Assembly: GCF_900996225.1 (NCBI RefSeq)
Contig: NZ_CAAJGL010000079.1
Coordinates: 620,001 to 684,000 of the forward strand
Reading direction: 5' to 3'
Source: Paraburkholderia sp. BCC1884
GTDB taxonomy: Bacteria; Pseudomonadota; Gammaproteobacteria; Burkholderiales; Burkholderiaceae
Length of the DNA stretch: 64,000 bases
Each line of letters starts with the position of its first letter. Positions within the stretch are counted from its first letter, which is position 1. Below, one piece after another: positions 27,882 through 36,109 of this stretch. A program made the position numbers and the translations under genes. The notes under the pieces are model-generated. The model worked only from the letters and a program-made list of their open reading frames with translations, was not told where the DNA came from and made no database searches.

Positions 27882-28781
27882 ATGTTCGAATTCGCAGGCA
27901 AGGTGGCGGTGATCACCGGCGCGGCCAGCGGTTTTGGCCGCGAGTTTGCGCGCAAGGGGGCGTCGCTCGGCATGAAACTCGTGCTGGCGGACGTGAACCC
28001 CGAGGCGCTCGTGCAAACCGTCGAGGCATTGCGCGCAGCGGGCGCCGAGGCGATCGGCGTGCCGACCGACGTGGCCAACGCGGCTCAGGTCGAAGCGCTC
28101 GCGCAAGCGGCGCTCGACGCGTTCGGCAAAGTGCATCTGCTGTTCAACAATGCGGGCGTGGGGTCGGGCGGTTTTCTCTGGGAAAGCTCGGTCAACGACT
28201 GGTCGTGGGTGTTCGGTGTCAATGTGATGGGCGTCGCGCACGGCGTGCGCGTCTTCACGCCGATCATGCTGGCGCAGAACGAGCCCGCGCATATCGTCAA
28301 CACGGCGTCGGTGGCGGGGTTGCTGTCGCCGCCCGCGATGGGCATCTATAACGCGTCGAAACACGCGGTGGTGTCGCTCACCGAGACGCTTTTTCACGAC
28401 CTGCAACTCGCACAGACGGGACAGGCGGCGCAAGGCGGCGAGGGCGCACCGGTGAGCTGTTCGCTGCTATGTCCGGCCTTCGTGCCGACCGGTATCGCCA
28501 ACGCAGAACGCGCGCGCCCCACGGCGTTACGCAACGATAGCGGCCCGACGCGCTCGCAGATCGCCGCGGGCAAGCAACTGCATCGCGCGGTGCAATCGGG
28601 CAAGCTGAGCGCCGCCGATGTCGCCGACATCACGTTCGAAGCGATTGCCGCGCGACGCTTCTACATCATCACGCACCCGGGCATCATGGCGACCGTGGAG
28701 ATGCGCCACGAGGATATCGAGCATCTGCGCAATCCCACGGACCCGATGTCGCTAAAGCCAGAAGTCAAAAAAGAGGCGTAG
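27882..28781 (+). CDS. Short-chain dehydrogenase/reductase (SDR)
   Basis: A 299-residue classical SDR. Cofactor loop TGAASGFG near the N-terminus, the D-V adenine segment (VPTDVAN), NNAGVGSGG, Ser in NTASVAGLLS, and the catalytic YNASKHA (Tyr-x-x-x-Lys). The acidic residue (Asp in VLADVN) after beta-2 suggests NAD(H) preference. The C-terminal extension of about 50 residues is longer than in minimal SDRs. The ATG follows GGAGACACAGG. The downstream esterase gene starts seven bases after the stop, so the two are probably co-translated. Substrate is unknown. Confidence 0.9.
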   Translation: MFEFAGKVAVITGAASGFGREFARKGASLGMKLVLADVNPEALVQTVEALRAAGAEAIGVPTDVANAAQVEALAQAALDAFGKVHLLFNNAGVGSGGFLWESSVNDWSWVFGVNVMGVAHGVRVFTPIMLAQNEPAHIVNTASVAGLLSPPAMGIYNASKHAVVSLTETLFHDLQLAQTGQAAQGGEGAPVSCSLLCPAFVPTGIANAERARPTALRNDSGPTRSQIAAGKQLHRAVQSGKLSAADVADITFEAIAARRFYIITHPGIMATVEMRHEDIEHLRNPTDPMSLKPEVKKEA

Positions 28782-28788
28782 ACGCAGC

Positions 28789-29748
28789 ATGCCGCTGAAT
28801 CCGAAGATCGAGCAGGTACTCGACATGATCGCGCGGGCAAAACGCCCGCCGCTTCACGACATGTCGCCGCAACAGGCGCGCGCGTCTTACGAAAAAAGCG
28901 CGCCGATCCTCGAGATCCCGAGCGCGCCGATGTTCTCGATCGACGACTTGCAAGTGCCGGTGCGCGATGGCGCGACGATTCGCGCGCGTCTGTATCAGCC
29001 GGTCGAACCGAGCTGGGCCGAACCGTTGCCGGCGCTGGTCTATTACCACGGCGGCGGCTTCACGGTAGGCAGCGTCGATACGCACGACGCGCTGTGCCGG
29101 ATGTTCGCGCGCGACGGCCGCTGCGCGGTGTTGTCGGTGGACTACCGGCTCGCGCCGGAATACCGCTTTCCCACCGCGGTCGACGATGCGTTCGATGCCC
29201 TGAGCTGGCTGCACACGCACGCGGCGGAGTACGGCATTGATGCCGCGCGGCTCGCCGTGGGCGGCGACAGCGCAGGCGGCACGCTCGCGACGGTATGCGC
29301 GGTGCTGGCACGTGACGCCGGGATCCGGCTCGCGCTGCAACTGTTGATTTATCCGGGCACAAGCGGGTATCAGCAAAGCGATTCGCACGCGCGGCTCGCG
29401 AGCGGGTTTTTGTTGTCCAGCGACACGATCCAATGGTTCTTCAACCAGTACGTGCGCGAGCTGCGTGATCGCGACGACTGGCGTTTCGCGCCGCTCGACG
29501 GCCAACGCGGCGCGCCCGACTTCAGCGGCGTTGCGCCGGCCTGGATCGCGACGGCCGAATACGATCCCTTGAGCGACGAGGGCGACGCCTACGCGCAAAA
29601 GCTGCGCGCGCTCGGCAACAGGGTCGCGCTCCAACGCTATCCGGGCATGATCCACGAGTTCTTCAAGATGGGCGCCTTCGTGCCCGAAGTGGCGCAGGCC
29701 CACGCAGATGCCGCCGCAGCGCTGCGCGCAGCGTTCGGCACAGGGTAA
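28789..29748 (+). CDS. Alpha/beta hydrolase, hormone-sensitive-lipase (HSL) family esterase
   Basis: A 319-residue carboxylesterase of bacterial family IV. The oxyanion-hole motif YHGGGFT, nucleophile Ser161 in GGDSAGG, Asp in EYDPLSDEGD, and His in GMIHEFFKMG form the complete machinery. No signal peptide is visible, so it is likely cytoplasmic. It follows the SDR gene by only seven bases and ends the rightward acyl-CoA/oxidoreductase run. Short-chain acyl esters are the usual substrates of the family; which one is used here is not evident. Confidence 0.92.
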   Translation: MPLNPKIEQVLDMIARAKRPPLHDMSPQQARASYEKSAPILEIPSAPMFSIDDLQVPVRDGATIRARLYQPVEPSWAEPLPALVYYHGGGFTVGSVDTHDALCRMFARDGRCAVLSVDYRLAPEYRFPTAVDDAFDALSWLHTHAAEYGIDAARLAVGGDSAGGTLATVCAVLARDAGIRLALQLLIYPGTSGYQQSDSHARLASGFLLSSDTIQWFFNQYVRELRDRDDWRFAPLDGQRGAPDFSGVAPAWIATAEYDPLSDEGDAYAQKLRALGNRVALQRYPGMIHEFFKMGAFVPEVAQAHADAAAALRAAFGTG

Positions 29749-29758
29749 GCGCGAACCG

Positions 29759-30604
29759 CTAGGCGATTTCGCGTTCGATATTGAAGGCGAAGCTGCGCTC
29801 GAAATCGCCGGGACGCACCAGTCGGTGCGAGCCGTTGTCGTCGCTACGCTCGGCAATCGCCGCGCTGATCACGTCGCCATGTGCCGTGACACGTAAGGCG
29901 GTCGTGCCGCGCGTGCCATATTCAGGCGTTTCGATAAAAGCCGCCGATAACGCCCGTTCCCGTTCGAGCGGAATGCCGGTGGACGGCAGTTCGTCGTCGC
30001 GGGCCAGACGCGGATCGCGCATCAGATCGATCAGACTGTCGAGCGGCGGTAGCGACTCGCGGGTGAGAAGCGCGCCCAGTTCGGCGCGTTTTTTGACCAG
30101 CTTTGGCCACGGTGTGTCGAGCACCGCATTCGAGATGCCGTGCGTGCCGGCTTCGAGCAACGCGGGTGCGCGCTCGGAGCGGTTGCAGTACCAGGCAAGC
30201 TCACGGCGCGTCCAGTCACCCACCAGCAGATTAAAGCCGTTGTAGATGTCGCCGGTTTGCGCAACCTGCTGCAGGTAGGCGAGCGGGGTGTCGAGTGAGG
30301 TGCCGTTCGGGGCTGTGGCCGTTGCGTTCAACCAGTCGCTCACGAGCGTGCCGCGGGTGGGCGCGTCGGCGCGCATCTCGTGCGGCGCGCGATAGTTGGT
30401 CAGCGCGGCGAACCGGCCGCTGCGCGACAGGCCCAGCCACGTGCCGCCGCCGACCAGATCGCGGCCGGCCAGCACGGCAGGCGCGTCGTGCCACCAACTG
30501 ATCGGCTCGGCCGTACGGCGAAAAAATTCGTCGCGGTTCGCGGCGAGCGTGAAAAGCGGGCCGTCGATCGTATCGGGCCGCCAGTCGAACACAATCAGGC
30601 ACAT
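29759..30604 (-). CDS. NRDE / TANGO2-family protein
   Basis: A 281-residue protein whose N-terminus MCLIVFDWRP and motif AANRDEFF define the NRDE (Ser/Thr-rich T10, TANGO2) family. Other family elements are LAGRDLVGGGTWLGLSR and the ALTNYRAP segment with the GISNAVLDTPWPKL region. Cys2 could become an N-terminal nucleophile after Met removal, as in Ntn-hydrolase folds. Eukaryotic TANGO2 and its bacterial relatives have been reported as heme-trafficking factors; the role here is inference. The gene lies 91 bases after ygfZ on the same strand and converges with the esterase gene, with only 10 bases between stops. Confidence 0.9.
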   Translation of the reverse strand: MCLIVFDWRPDTIDGPLFTLAANRDEFFRRTAEPISWWHDAPAVLAGRDLVGGGTWLGLSRSGRFAALTNYRAPHEMRADAPTRGTLVSDWLNATATAPNGTSLDTPLAYLQQVAQTGDIYNGFNLLVGDWTRRELAWYCNRSERAPALLEAGTHGISNAVLDTPWPKLVKKRAELGALLTRESLPPLDSLIDLMRDPRLARDDELPSTGIPLERERALSAAFIETPEYGTRGTTALRVTAHGDVISAAIAERSDDNGSHRLVRPGDFERSFAFNIEREIA

Positions 30605-30695
30605 CGGGGCGCGTCTCCCGGTGGGGGTGTTGAAATAGAAGTTGCAGCGCCCGGAAAAAAGCGGCGCCGCAGCGCCGCCAGGTCGCGTGCGCCGC

Positions 30696-31739
30696 TCAAA
30701 CTTCGGTCGGCAGCCCATACGGCAAGGCAATGAACCGAAGCGGGGCGCCATCGGCCGCGCCCAGATGCACCGAGCCGTTGTCGAGCGCCGCGAGCTTGAT
30801 CTCGACCAGCAGATCGACGCCGCCCTCCGGCGCCGAGGCCGCGTTCACCACCATCCCGCACGGCTGGCCCGGATCGTCCGAATGGAACAGTTCCGCGCCG
30901 GCCTTGACCGTTTCCAGCTCGCCGGCCACGTTGGCAAGCGACGTGCGCCGCTTGATCGTGCCGCGATACTGGCTGCGCGCGACCACTTCCTGACCGGGAT
31001 AGCAGCCTTTGCGGAAATTCACCGCCCCGAGCACGTCGAAATTGACCATTTGCGGCACGAACTGCTCGACCACCGGCTGGGTGATACGCGGCTCGCCCGC
31101 GCGGATGTCGAGCCAGTCCCACACCGCCGGCGACACGCGTTTGAGCTTCTCGTCCAGCAGCGGCAGAAGCGCGTCGACCTGCGCCTTTGGGCCGACCCAC
31201 AAGTACCGCAGACGCTCGAGCGCATCCGGCACGCGAATCAATGAGCCCGCCGCACCGTCCACCTTGACGTGCACGCCGTCGGGCAACGCGTCGAACACAC
31301 CGGAGAGCGCCTGACGCACGTCGCCGGCCAGACCGACGACCGCCAGCTCGCCGCTCGCGTCCACGAGTTTCGCTTTGGCGCGCAGGATGAACATCGACAG
31401 ACGCTTCTGCACCGCCGCCTGCACGTCTTTCGACACCAGCAGGCGAATCGTGTCGCCGCTGCGCCAGCTCAGGAACGACGCGAGCAGCCGCCCTTTGGCC
31501 GAGCAGTAGCCGGCCAGCCGCGCGTTGGCGGCGTCGAGGTGCTGGGTGTCGTTGGTCAGCTGACCGTGCAGGAAGCTCGCTGCGTCGTCGCCGGTTGCGT
31601 CGATCACACCGAACTGCGTCAGCGGCATGTAGGCGCCGTGCTGGACGACGGCGTCGAATTCATCGGCCGAGGGACGCGGCAGGATGGGCAATGCGGGGAC
31701 TTGGGCAGTGCCTGAAGCGGTAGCGAGCGGTGTGTTCAT
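30696..31739 (-). CDS. ygfZ: tRNA-modifying / iron-sulfur maintenance protein YgfZ
   Basis: A 347-residue folate-binding protein related to the glycine-cleavage T-protein and GcvT-like fold. The hallmark K-G-C-Y-x-G-Q-E motif is present as KGCYPGQEVVARSQYRG, and the N-terminal FLHGQLTND segment binds tetrahydrofolate in the family. YgfZ supports repair or maturation of Fe-S enzymes such as MiaB in E. coli. It is divergent from mltG across a 78-base gap to the chosen mltG start. Neighbouring NRDE/TANGO2 lies downstream in the same orientation. Confidence 0.94.
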   Translation of the reverse strand: MNTPLATASGTAQVPALPILPRPSADEFDAVVQHGAYMPLTQFGVIDATGDDAASFLHGQLTNDTQHLDAANARLAGYCSAKGRLLASFLSWRSGDTIRLLVSKDVQAAVQKRLSMFILRAKAKLVDASGELAVVGLAGDVRQALSGVFDALPDGVHVKVDGAAGSLIRVPDALERLRYLWVGPKAQVDALLPLLDEKLKRVSPAVWDWLDIRAGEPRITQPVVEQFVPQMVNFDVLGAVNFRKGCYPGQEVVARSQYRGTIKRRTSLANVAGELETVKAGAELFHSDDPGQPCGMVVNAASAPEGGVDLLVEIKLAALDNGSVHLGAADGAPLRFIALPYGLPTEV

Positions 31740-31760
31740 GGATTCCGGGAACAGTCAATT

Positions 31761-31790
31761 CTGACTTTAGCTAAGGCAAACAAGTATTAT
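31761..31790 (+). promoter_or_regulatory. Candidate promoter of mltG-tmk-holB
   Basis: A -10 box TATTAT (31785-31790) and a weaker -35 CTGACT (31761-31766) are separated by 18 bases. The inferred transcription start (about 31797) falls downstream of the ATG at 31791, which supports initiation of MltG at the next ATG (31818). Confidence 0.5.
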
Positions 31791-31817
31791 ATGCAGTCCA
31801 ACCCTGCCACGTTTCGC

Positions 31818-32828
31818 ATGTCCCTCTTGAAGAAATGTTTCGCCGCCGGCGCAATCGTCGTTGTGCTGGCCGCAGCCGCAATTGCCGGCGGTTACCACTG
31901 GGCCAACAGCCCGCTCGATCTGAACCCCGCGCAACTCGACGTCACGGTCAAACCGCACAGCAGCCTGCGCAGCGTCACGCTGCAGCTCAATCGCGGCGGT
32001 GTGCCGGTCGAGCCGGAGCTGTTCGTCATCATGACGCGGCTGCTCGGGCTGCAAAGCGAACTGAAATCGGGCAACTACGAGTTCAAGACCGGCGTGAGCC
32101 CGTACGAAGTGCTGCAAAAAATTGCTCGCGGCGACGTGAACGAGTACGTGGCGACCATCATCGAAGGCTGGACCTTCAAGCGCATGCGCGCGGAGCTGGA
32201 CGCCAATCCGGCGCTGAAGCACGACACCGCCGGCATGAGCGACGCCGATCTGATGAACGCGATCGGCGCGCCGGAAGCGTCGATCGGCAATGGCGAAGGG
32301 CTGTTTTTCCCCGATACCTACCTGTTCGACAAGAACACCAGCGATCTCGACGTGTACCGTCGCGCCTATCATCTGATGCGGCAGCGGCTCGACGAAGCCT
32401 GGCTCGCGCGTTCGCCGAATCTGCCGTACAAGACGCCGTACGACGCGCTGACCATGGCATCCATCATCGAAAAGGAAACCGGCAAGAAATCGGACCGGCC
32501 AATGGTGGCGGCGGTGTTCGCGAACCGTCTGCGGGTGGGCATGCCGCTGCAGACCGACCCGACCGTGATCTACGGCATGGGCGACAGCTACGCCGGCCAC
32601 ATCCGGAAGAAAGACCTGCAAACGGACACTCCCTACAATACCTACACCCGGATGGGGTTGCCGCCTACGCCCATCTCGCTGCCCGGTGTCGCATCGCTGC
32701 AGGCGGCGATGAACCCGGCGCAATCCACCGCGCTGTATTTCGTATCGCGCGGCGACGGCAGCAGTATCTTTTCGGACACCCTCGGCGATCACAACAAGGC
32801 CGTGGACAAATACATTCGAGGGCAATGA
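31818..32828 (+). CDS. mltG: Endolytic transglycosylase MltG
   Basis: Inner-membrane lytic transglycosylase that cleaves nascent peptidoglycan strands and so may set glycan length. From the ATG at 31818 the protein has 336 residues. A single N-terminal transmembrane segment (MSLLKKC... to AIAGGYHWA) is followed by a LysM-like subdomain and a YceG catalytic domain. The catalytic Glu in SIIEKETG is Glu218, the same number as in E. coli MltG, which further favours this start over the ATG at 31791. Family motif QTDPTVIYGMG and the C-terminal SLQAAMNPA are present. The stop overlaps the tmk start by one base (TGATG). Confidence 0.94.
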   Translation: MSLLKKCFAAGAIVVVLAAAAIAGGYHWANSPLDLNPAQLDVTVKPHSSLRSVTLQLNRGGVPVEPELFVIMTRLLGLQSELKSGNYEFKTGVSPYEVLQKIARGDVNEYVATIIEGWTFKRMRAELDANPALKHDTAGMSDADLMNAIGAPEASIGNGEGLFFPDTYLFDKNTSDLDVYRRAYHLMRQRLDEAWLARSPNLPYKTPYDALTMASIIEKETGKKSDRPMVAAVFANRLRVGMPLQTDPTVIYGMGDSYAGHIRKKDLQTDTPYNTYTRMGLPPTPISLPGVASLQAAMNPAQSTALYFVSRGDGSSIFSDTLGDHNKAVDKYIRGQ

Positions 32829-33448
32829 TGGCGCGGGGCAAATTCATAACGTTTGAAGGCATCGACGGGGCGGGCAAGACCACCCATCTCAGCTGGTTTC
32901 GCGAGCGCCTCGAAGCGAAGGTCGCGAGCACCGGACGCGCCGTCGTGATGACGCGCGAGCCGGGCGGCACCTCGCTGGGCGAGCAGATTCGCGAGATCGT
33001 GCTGCATCAGAAAATGGACCTCGAAACCGAGGCGCTGCTGATGTTCGCGTTGCGTCGCCAGCATCTGGCCGAGGTGATCGAGCCGGCGCTCGCGCGCGGC
33101 GACTGGGTGTTGTCGGATCGTTTTTCGGACGCGACCTTCGCCTATCAGGGCGGCGGCCGCGGACTGCCGCGCGACAAGCTCGAAACGCTGGAGCGCTGGG
33201 TACAGGGCGGATTCCAGCCTGACCTGACGGTGCTGTTCGATCTCGATCCGGCGATCGCCGACGAACGACGCAGCGCAGCGCGCGATCCGGACCGATTCGA
33301 GAGCGAATCCGTGGCGTTTTTCAACCGCACGCGCGCCGAATATCTGCGCCGCGCCGAGGAAGCGCCGTACCGGTTCGCTATCATCGACTCTTCGCAGAGC
33401 ATTGCGCGAATTCAGAAACAACTTGAAGAGCTGATTGCAGTCCTTTGA
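32828..33448 (+). CDS. tmk: Thymidylate kinase
   Basis: Phosphorylates dTMP to dTDP for DNA synthesis. The 206-residue protein has P-loop FEGIDGAGKTTH, the DRF motif LSDRFSDATFAYQGGGRG, the TREPGGT dTMP-binding loop, and a lid region (DERRSAARDPDRFESES) with Arg residues typical of type II enzymes as in E. coli. Two adjacent ATGs (32825 and 32828) are possible starts: the first overlaps the mltG stop by four bases (ATGA), the second by one. Either way translation is coupled to mltG. holB follows after an unusual 94-base gap. Confidence 0.96.
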   Translation: MARGKFITFEGIDGAGKTTHLSWFRERLEAKVASTGRAVVMTREPGGTSLGEQIREIVLHQKMDLETEALLMFALRRQHLAEVIEPALARGDWVLSDRFSDATFAYQGGGRGLPRDKLETLERWVQGGFQPDLTVLFDLDPAIADERRSAARDPDRFESESVAFFNRTRAEYLRRAEEAPYRFAIIDSSQSIARIQKQLEELIAVL

Positions 33449-33459
33449 TTATTAAAGAA

Positions 33460-33514
33460 TATAAATTCGATTTATAACGGCACACCAAGTTCTTGCGACA
33501 CCTCGCAAAGAACT
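33460..33514 (+). repeat. Two inverted repeats in the tmk-holB spacer
   Basis: A perfect AT-rich palindrome (arms TATAAAT / ATTTATA, 3-base loop, 33460-33476) is followed by a second hairpin (AGTTCTTGCGA, 33488-33498, with TCGCAAAGAACT, 33503-33514, one bulge). They lie 28 bases before the holB start in an otherwise compact operon. They could form RNA structures that affect holB translation or mRNA processing. There is no T-run, so an intrinsic terminator is unlikely. Confidence 0.6.
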
Positions 33515-33542
33515 GTCAACCGATTGATTTCAAAGAGAAACG

Positions 33543-34577
33543 ATGATTTATCCGTGGCAAGCCGATGACTGGAAGCGCCTTCAGCAATTGCGCGGCCACT
33601 GGCCGCACGCCCTGTTGCTGCATGGCCAGGCGGGCATCGGCAAACTGCGCTTTGCGCAGCACCTTGCGCAAGGTTTGCTGTGTGAAGCGCAGCAGCCCAA
33701 TGGCGAGCCGTGCGGCACATGTGTGGCGTGCAACTGGTTCAGGCAGGGCAATCACCCCGACTACCGGATCGTCGTGCCCGAGGCGCTGGCCGCCGAAGCC
33801 GGTCTGAACAACGCCGCCGACGAAAAAGCCGAGAAGGCCGACGCCGACGAAGGCAAGAAGACCCGCGCGCCCAGCAAGGAAATCAAGATCGAGCAGATTC
33901 GCGGCTTGCTCGACTTCGTCGGCGTCGGTTCGCATCGCGGCGGCGCGCGCGTGGTGGTGCTGTATCCGGCGGAAGGCCTGAACATCGCCGCCGCCAACGC
34001 GTTGCTCAAGACGCTGGAAGAGCCGCCTGCGGGCGTCGTGTTCCTGATGGTGTCGGCGCGTGTTGACCGTTTGCTGCCCACCATCATCAGCCGATGCCGC
34101 CAATGGCCGATGACGCTGCCCGCACCCGAGGTCGCGACCGCGTGGCTAAAAGCCCAGGGCGTCGCCGAAGCGCCCGCGCTGCTCGCCGAAGCCGGCGGCG
34201 CGCCGCTCGCGGCCCTCGCACTTGCCAGCGACGAAAACCGCACGCTGCGCGACTGGACCCTGAAGCAACTCGCCGCCGGTCCGCAGTGCGACGCCTTCGC
34301 CTGCGGCGAGGCGCTGCAGAAGCTGCCCGTACCGCTGGTGCTGGGCTGGCTGCAACGCTGGATGTACGATCTGCTGGCGCAGCGCACCGCCGGCGCGCCG
34401 CGTTATTTTCCGCAGGCTTCGGCGGCGCTCACGCGCTGCGCGTCGCAGGCGGACGCCAGTGCATTTGCGCGCTTCATGCGCACGGTGACGCGCCAGCGCG
34501 CGGTCGAGAACCATCCGCTGAACGCCCGGCTGGTGTTCGAGGAACTGTTTATCGGTTATCGCGAGCTGTTCGCTTAA
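33543..34577 (+). CDS. holB: DNA polymerase III subunit delta'
   Basis: Clamp-loader subunit that opens the beta clamp together with delta and gamma/tau. The 344-residue protein has an N-terminal AAA-like module with P-loop-like HGQAGIGK and zinc-module cysteines (CGTCVAC plus an upstream Cys). The helix region EGLNIAAANALLKTLEEPP and the SRC motif (TIISRCRQW) are highly diagnostic. A short Ala/Lys/Glu-rich charged insertion (about residues 95-112, NAADEKAEKADADEGKK) is lineage-specific. The ATG at 33543 follows AAAGAGAAACG. The order mltG-tmk-holB-tatD is a conserved proteobacterial block. Confidence 0.94.
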   Translation: MIYPWQADDWKRLQQLRGHWPHALLLHGQAGIGKLRFAQHLAQGLLCEAQQPNGEPCGTCVACNWFRQGNHPDYRIVVPEALAAEAGLNNAADEKAEKADADEGKKTRAPSKEIKIEQIRGLLDFVGVGSHRGGARVVVLYPAEGLNIAAANALLKTLEEPPAGVVFLMVSARVDRLLPTIISRCRQWPMTLPAPEVATAWLKAQGVAEAPALLAEAGGAPLAALALASDENRTLRDWTLKQLAAGPQCDAFACGEALQKLPVPLVLGWLQRWMYDLLAQRTAGAPRYFPQASAALTRCASQADASAFARFMRTVTRQRAVENHPLNARLVFEELFIGYRELFA

Positions 34578-34692
34578 GTCTTCCTGAGCGGCGCCTGCAC
34601 GGCACGTCCGCCGTTCCGTGCGGGTCGCCTGGTCCACGCCGTCTTGCCCCATGCCGCGCTGCCAGCGGCGCTTTATCTCACGTCAAAGCACC

Positions 34693-35217
34693 ATGAGCCT
34701 TTCCTACCGCGATGCCACGCTCGACGATCTGCCCACCATCGTCGCCATTTACAATTCGACCGTGCCGTCGCGCCAGGTGACCGCCGATCTCGAACCGGTG
34801 AGCGTCGAAAGCCGTCTGGCGTGGTTTCACGCGCATGGGCCGGCGAAGCGTCCGTTGTGGGTGGTGGAGGATTCGCAACAGCCGGGCCGCGTGATCGCGT
34901 GGCTGAGCTTTTCGGACTTCTATGGCCGTCCGGCCTATCTGCGCACCGCCGAAGTCAGCATCTATCTCGACGAAAGCGCGCGCGGCCGAGGGCTCGGCAA
35001 ACAACTGCTGGCGGCTTCGCTCGCGGCAGCGCCGGCGCTCGGTATCGACACGGTGCTTGGCTTTATCTTCGGCCACAATGATGCGAGCCTGCGCCTGTTC
35101 CGCGGCTTCGGATTCGACACTTGGGGGTCGCTGCCGCGCGTGGCCGTGCTCGACGGCGTGGAGCGCGATCTGGTGATTCTCGGCAAGCGCCTCGACGCGG
35201 GCAAGGCCGCCGCCTGA
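34693..35217 (+). CDS. GNAT-family N-acetyltransferase (phosphinothricin-acetyltransferase-like)
   Basis: A 174-residue acetyl-CoA-dependent transferase. The N-terminus (YRDATLDDLPTIVAIYNSTV) and the acetyl-CoA loop (SIYLDESARGRGLGKQLL, with the R/Q-x-x-G-x-G/A pattern) are characteristic. The FGHNDASLRLFRGFGF segment resembles the pat/bar subgroup that acetylates small amines or amino-acid analogues. The start is the ATG at 34693, which matches family N-termini; Shine-Dalgarno support is weak. It interrupts the common holB-tatD adjacency. The substrate is unknown. Confidence 0.88.
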   Translation: MSLSYRDATLDDLPTIVAIYNSTVPSRQVTADLEPVSVESRLAWFHAHGPAKRPLWVVEDSQQPGRVIAWLSFSDFYGRPAYLRTAEVSIYLDESARGRGLGKQLLAASLAAAPALGIDTVLGFIFGHNDASLRLFRGFGFDTWGSLPRVAVLDGVERDLVILGKRLDAGKAAA

Positions 35218-35250
35218 TTCATCCAAGCCATTCATTCGCAGGACACCACC

Positions 35251-36042
35251 ATGTTTGTCGACTCGCACTGTCATATCAACTTCGAAGGACTCGCCGACCG
35301 CCTGCCGCAGGTGCTCGAGAACATGCGCAGCCATTCGGTCACGCACGCGCTGTGCGTCTCGGTCGATCTGGAGACGCTGCCGTCCGTGCTGGCGATCGCC
35401 AGCCAGCATGAGAACGTGTACGCGTCGGTCGGCGTGCATCCCGATCACGAGGACATGCGCGAGCCGAGTCTCGCCGAGCTGATCGAGTTGGCCGGGCATC
35501 CGAAGGTGGTGGCGATCGGCGAGACGGGGCTCGACTATTACCGTCTCGAAGGCCGCAGCATCGCCGACATGGAATGGCAGCGCGAGCGCTTTCGCACCCA
35601 TATCCGTGCCGCGCATGCGACGAAAAAGCCGTTGATCATTCACACGCGCTCGTCGTCGGAAGATACGCTGCGCATCATGGCCGAGGAGCGCGCGAGCGAG
35701 CCGGGTGGCGTGATGCATTGCTTCACCGAGCCGTGGGCGGTGGCCGAGCAGGCGCTCGCGCAAAATTTTTACATTTCGCTGTCGGGCATCGTCACGTTCA
35801 AGAGCGCGACCGATGTGCAGGACGTCGCGCGCCGCGTACCGCTCGAGCGCTTGCTGATCGAAACCGACTCGCCATACCTCGCGCCCGTGCCATATCGCGG
35901 CAAACCCAATGAACCTGCGTACGTAAGTTATGTCGGACGCTTCATTGCGCAGCAGCGCGAGATGCCGGACACGGCGCTGGCCGCCGCGACCACGCAAAAT
36001 TTCTTTCGACTCTTCAAGATTCCTGTGCCAGCCGGTGCGTGA
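35251..36042 (+). CDS. tatD: TatD-family 3'-5' metal-dependent hydrolase
   Basis: A 263-residue TIM-barrel metallohydrolase. Metal ligands are seen in DSHCHIN, the GETGLDYY Glu, IHTRSSS, MHCFTEPW and IETDSPYLAP. The TatD family acts as a metal-dependent 3' to 5' DNA exonuclease or D-aminoacyl-tRNA deacylase-like hydrolase; YcfH-type members are the holB neighbour in E. coli, which fits here. It is a cytoplasmic protein without signal peptide. The AGGA element 11 bases before the ATG sets the start. The ankyrin gene follows after 67 bases. Confidence 0.93.
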   Translation: MFVDSHCHINFEGLADRLPQVLENMRSHSVTHALCVSVDLETLPSVLAIASQHENVYASVGVHPDHEDMREPSLAELIELAGHPKVVAIGETGLDYYRLEGRSIADMEWQRERFRTHIRAAHATKKPLIIHTRSSSEDTLRIMAEERASEPGGVMHCFTEPWAVAEQALAQNFYISLSGIVTFKSATDVQDVARRVPLERLLIETDSPYLAPVPYRGKPNEPAYVSYVGRFIAQQREMPDTALAAATTQNFFRLFKIPVPAGA

Positions 36043-36109
36043 TAATCAAAGTCGATAAATATCAAAAGGATAGGGACGTTTCCTAAAGCAAAATATGAGA
36101 GAAATTTCG

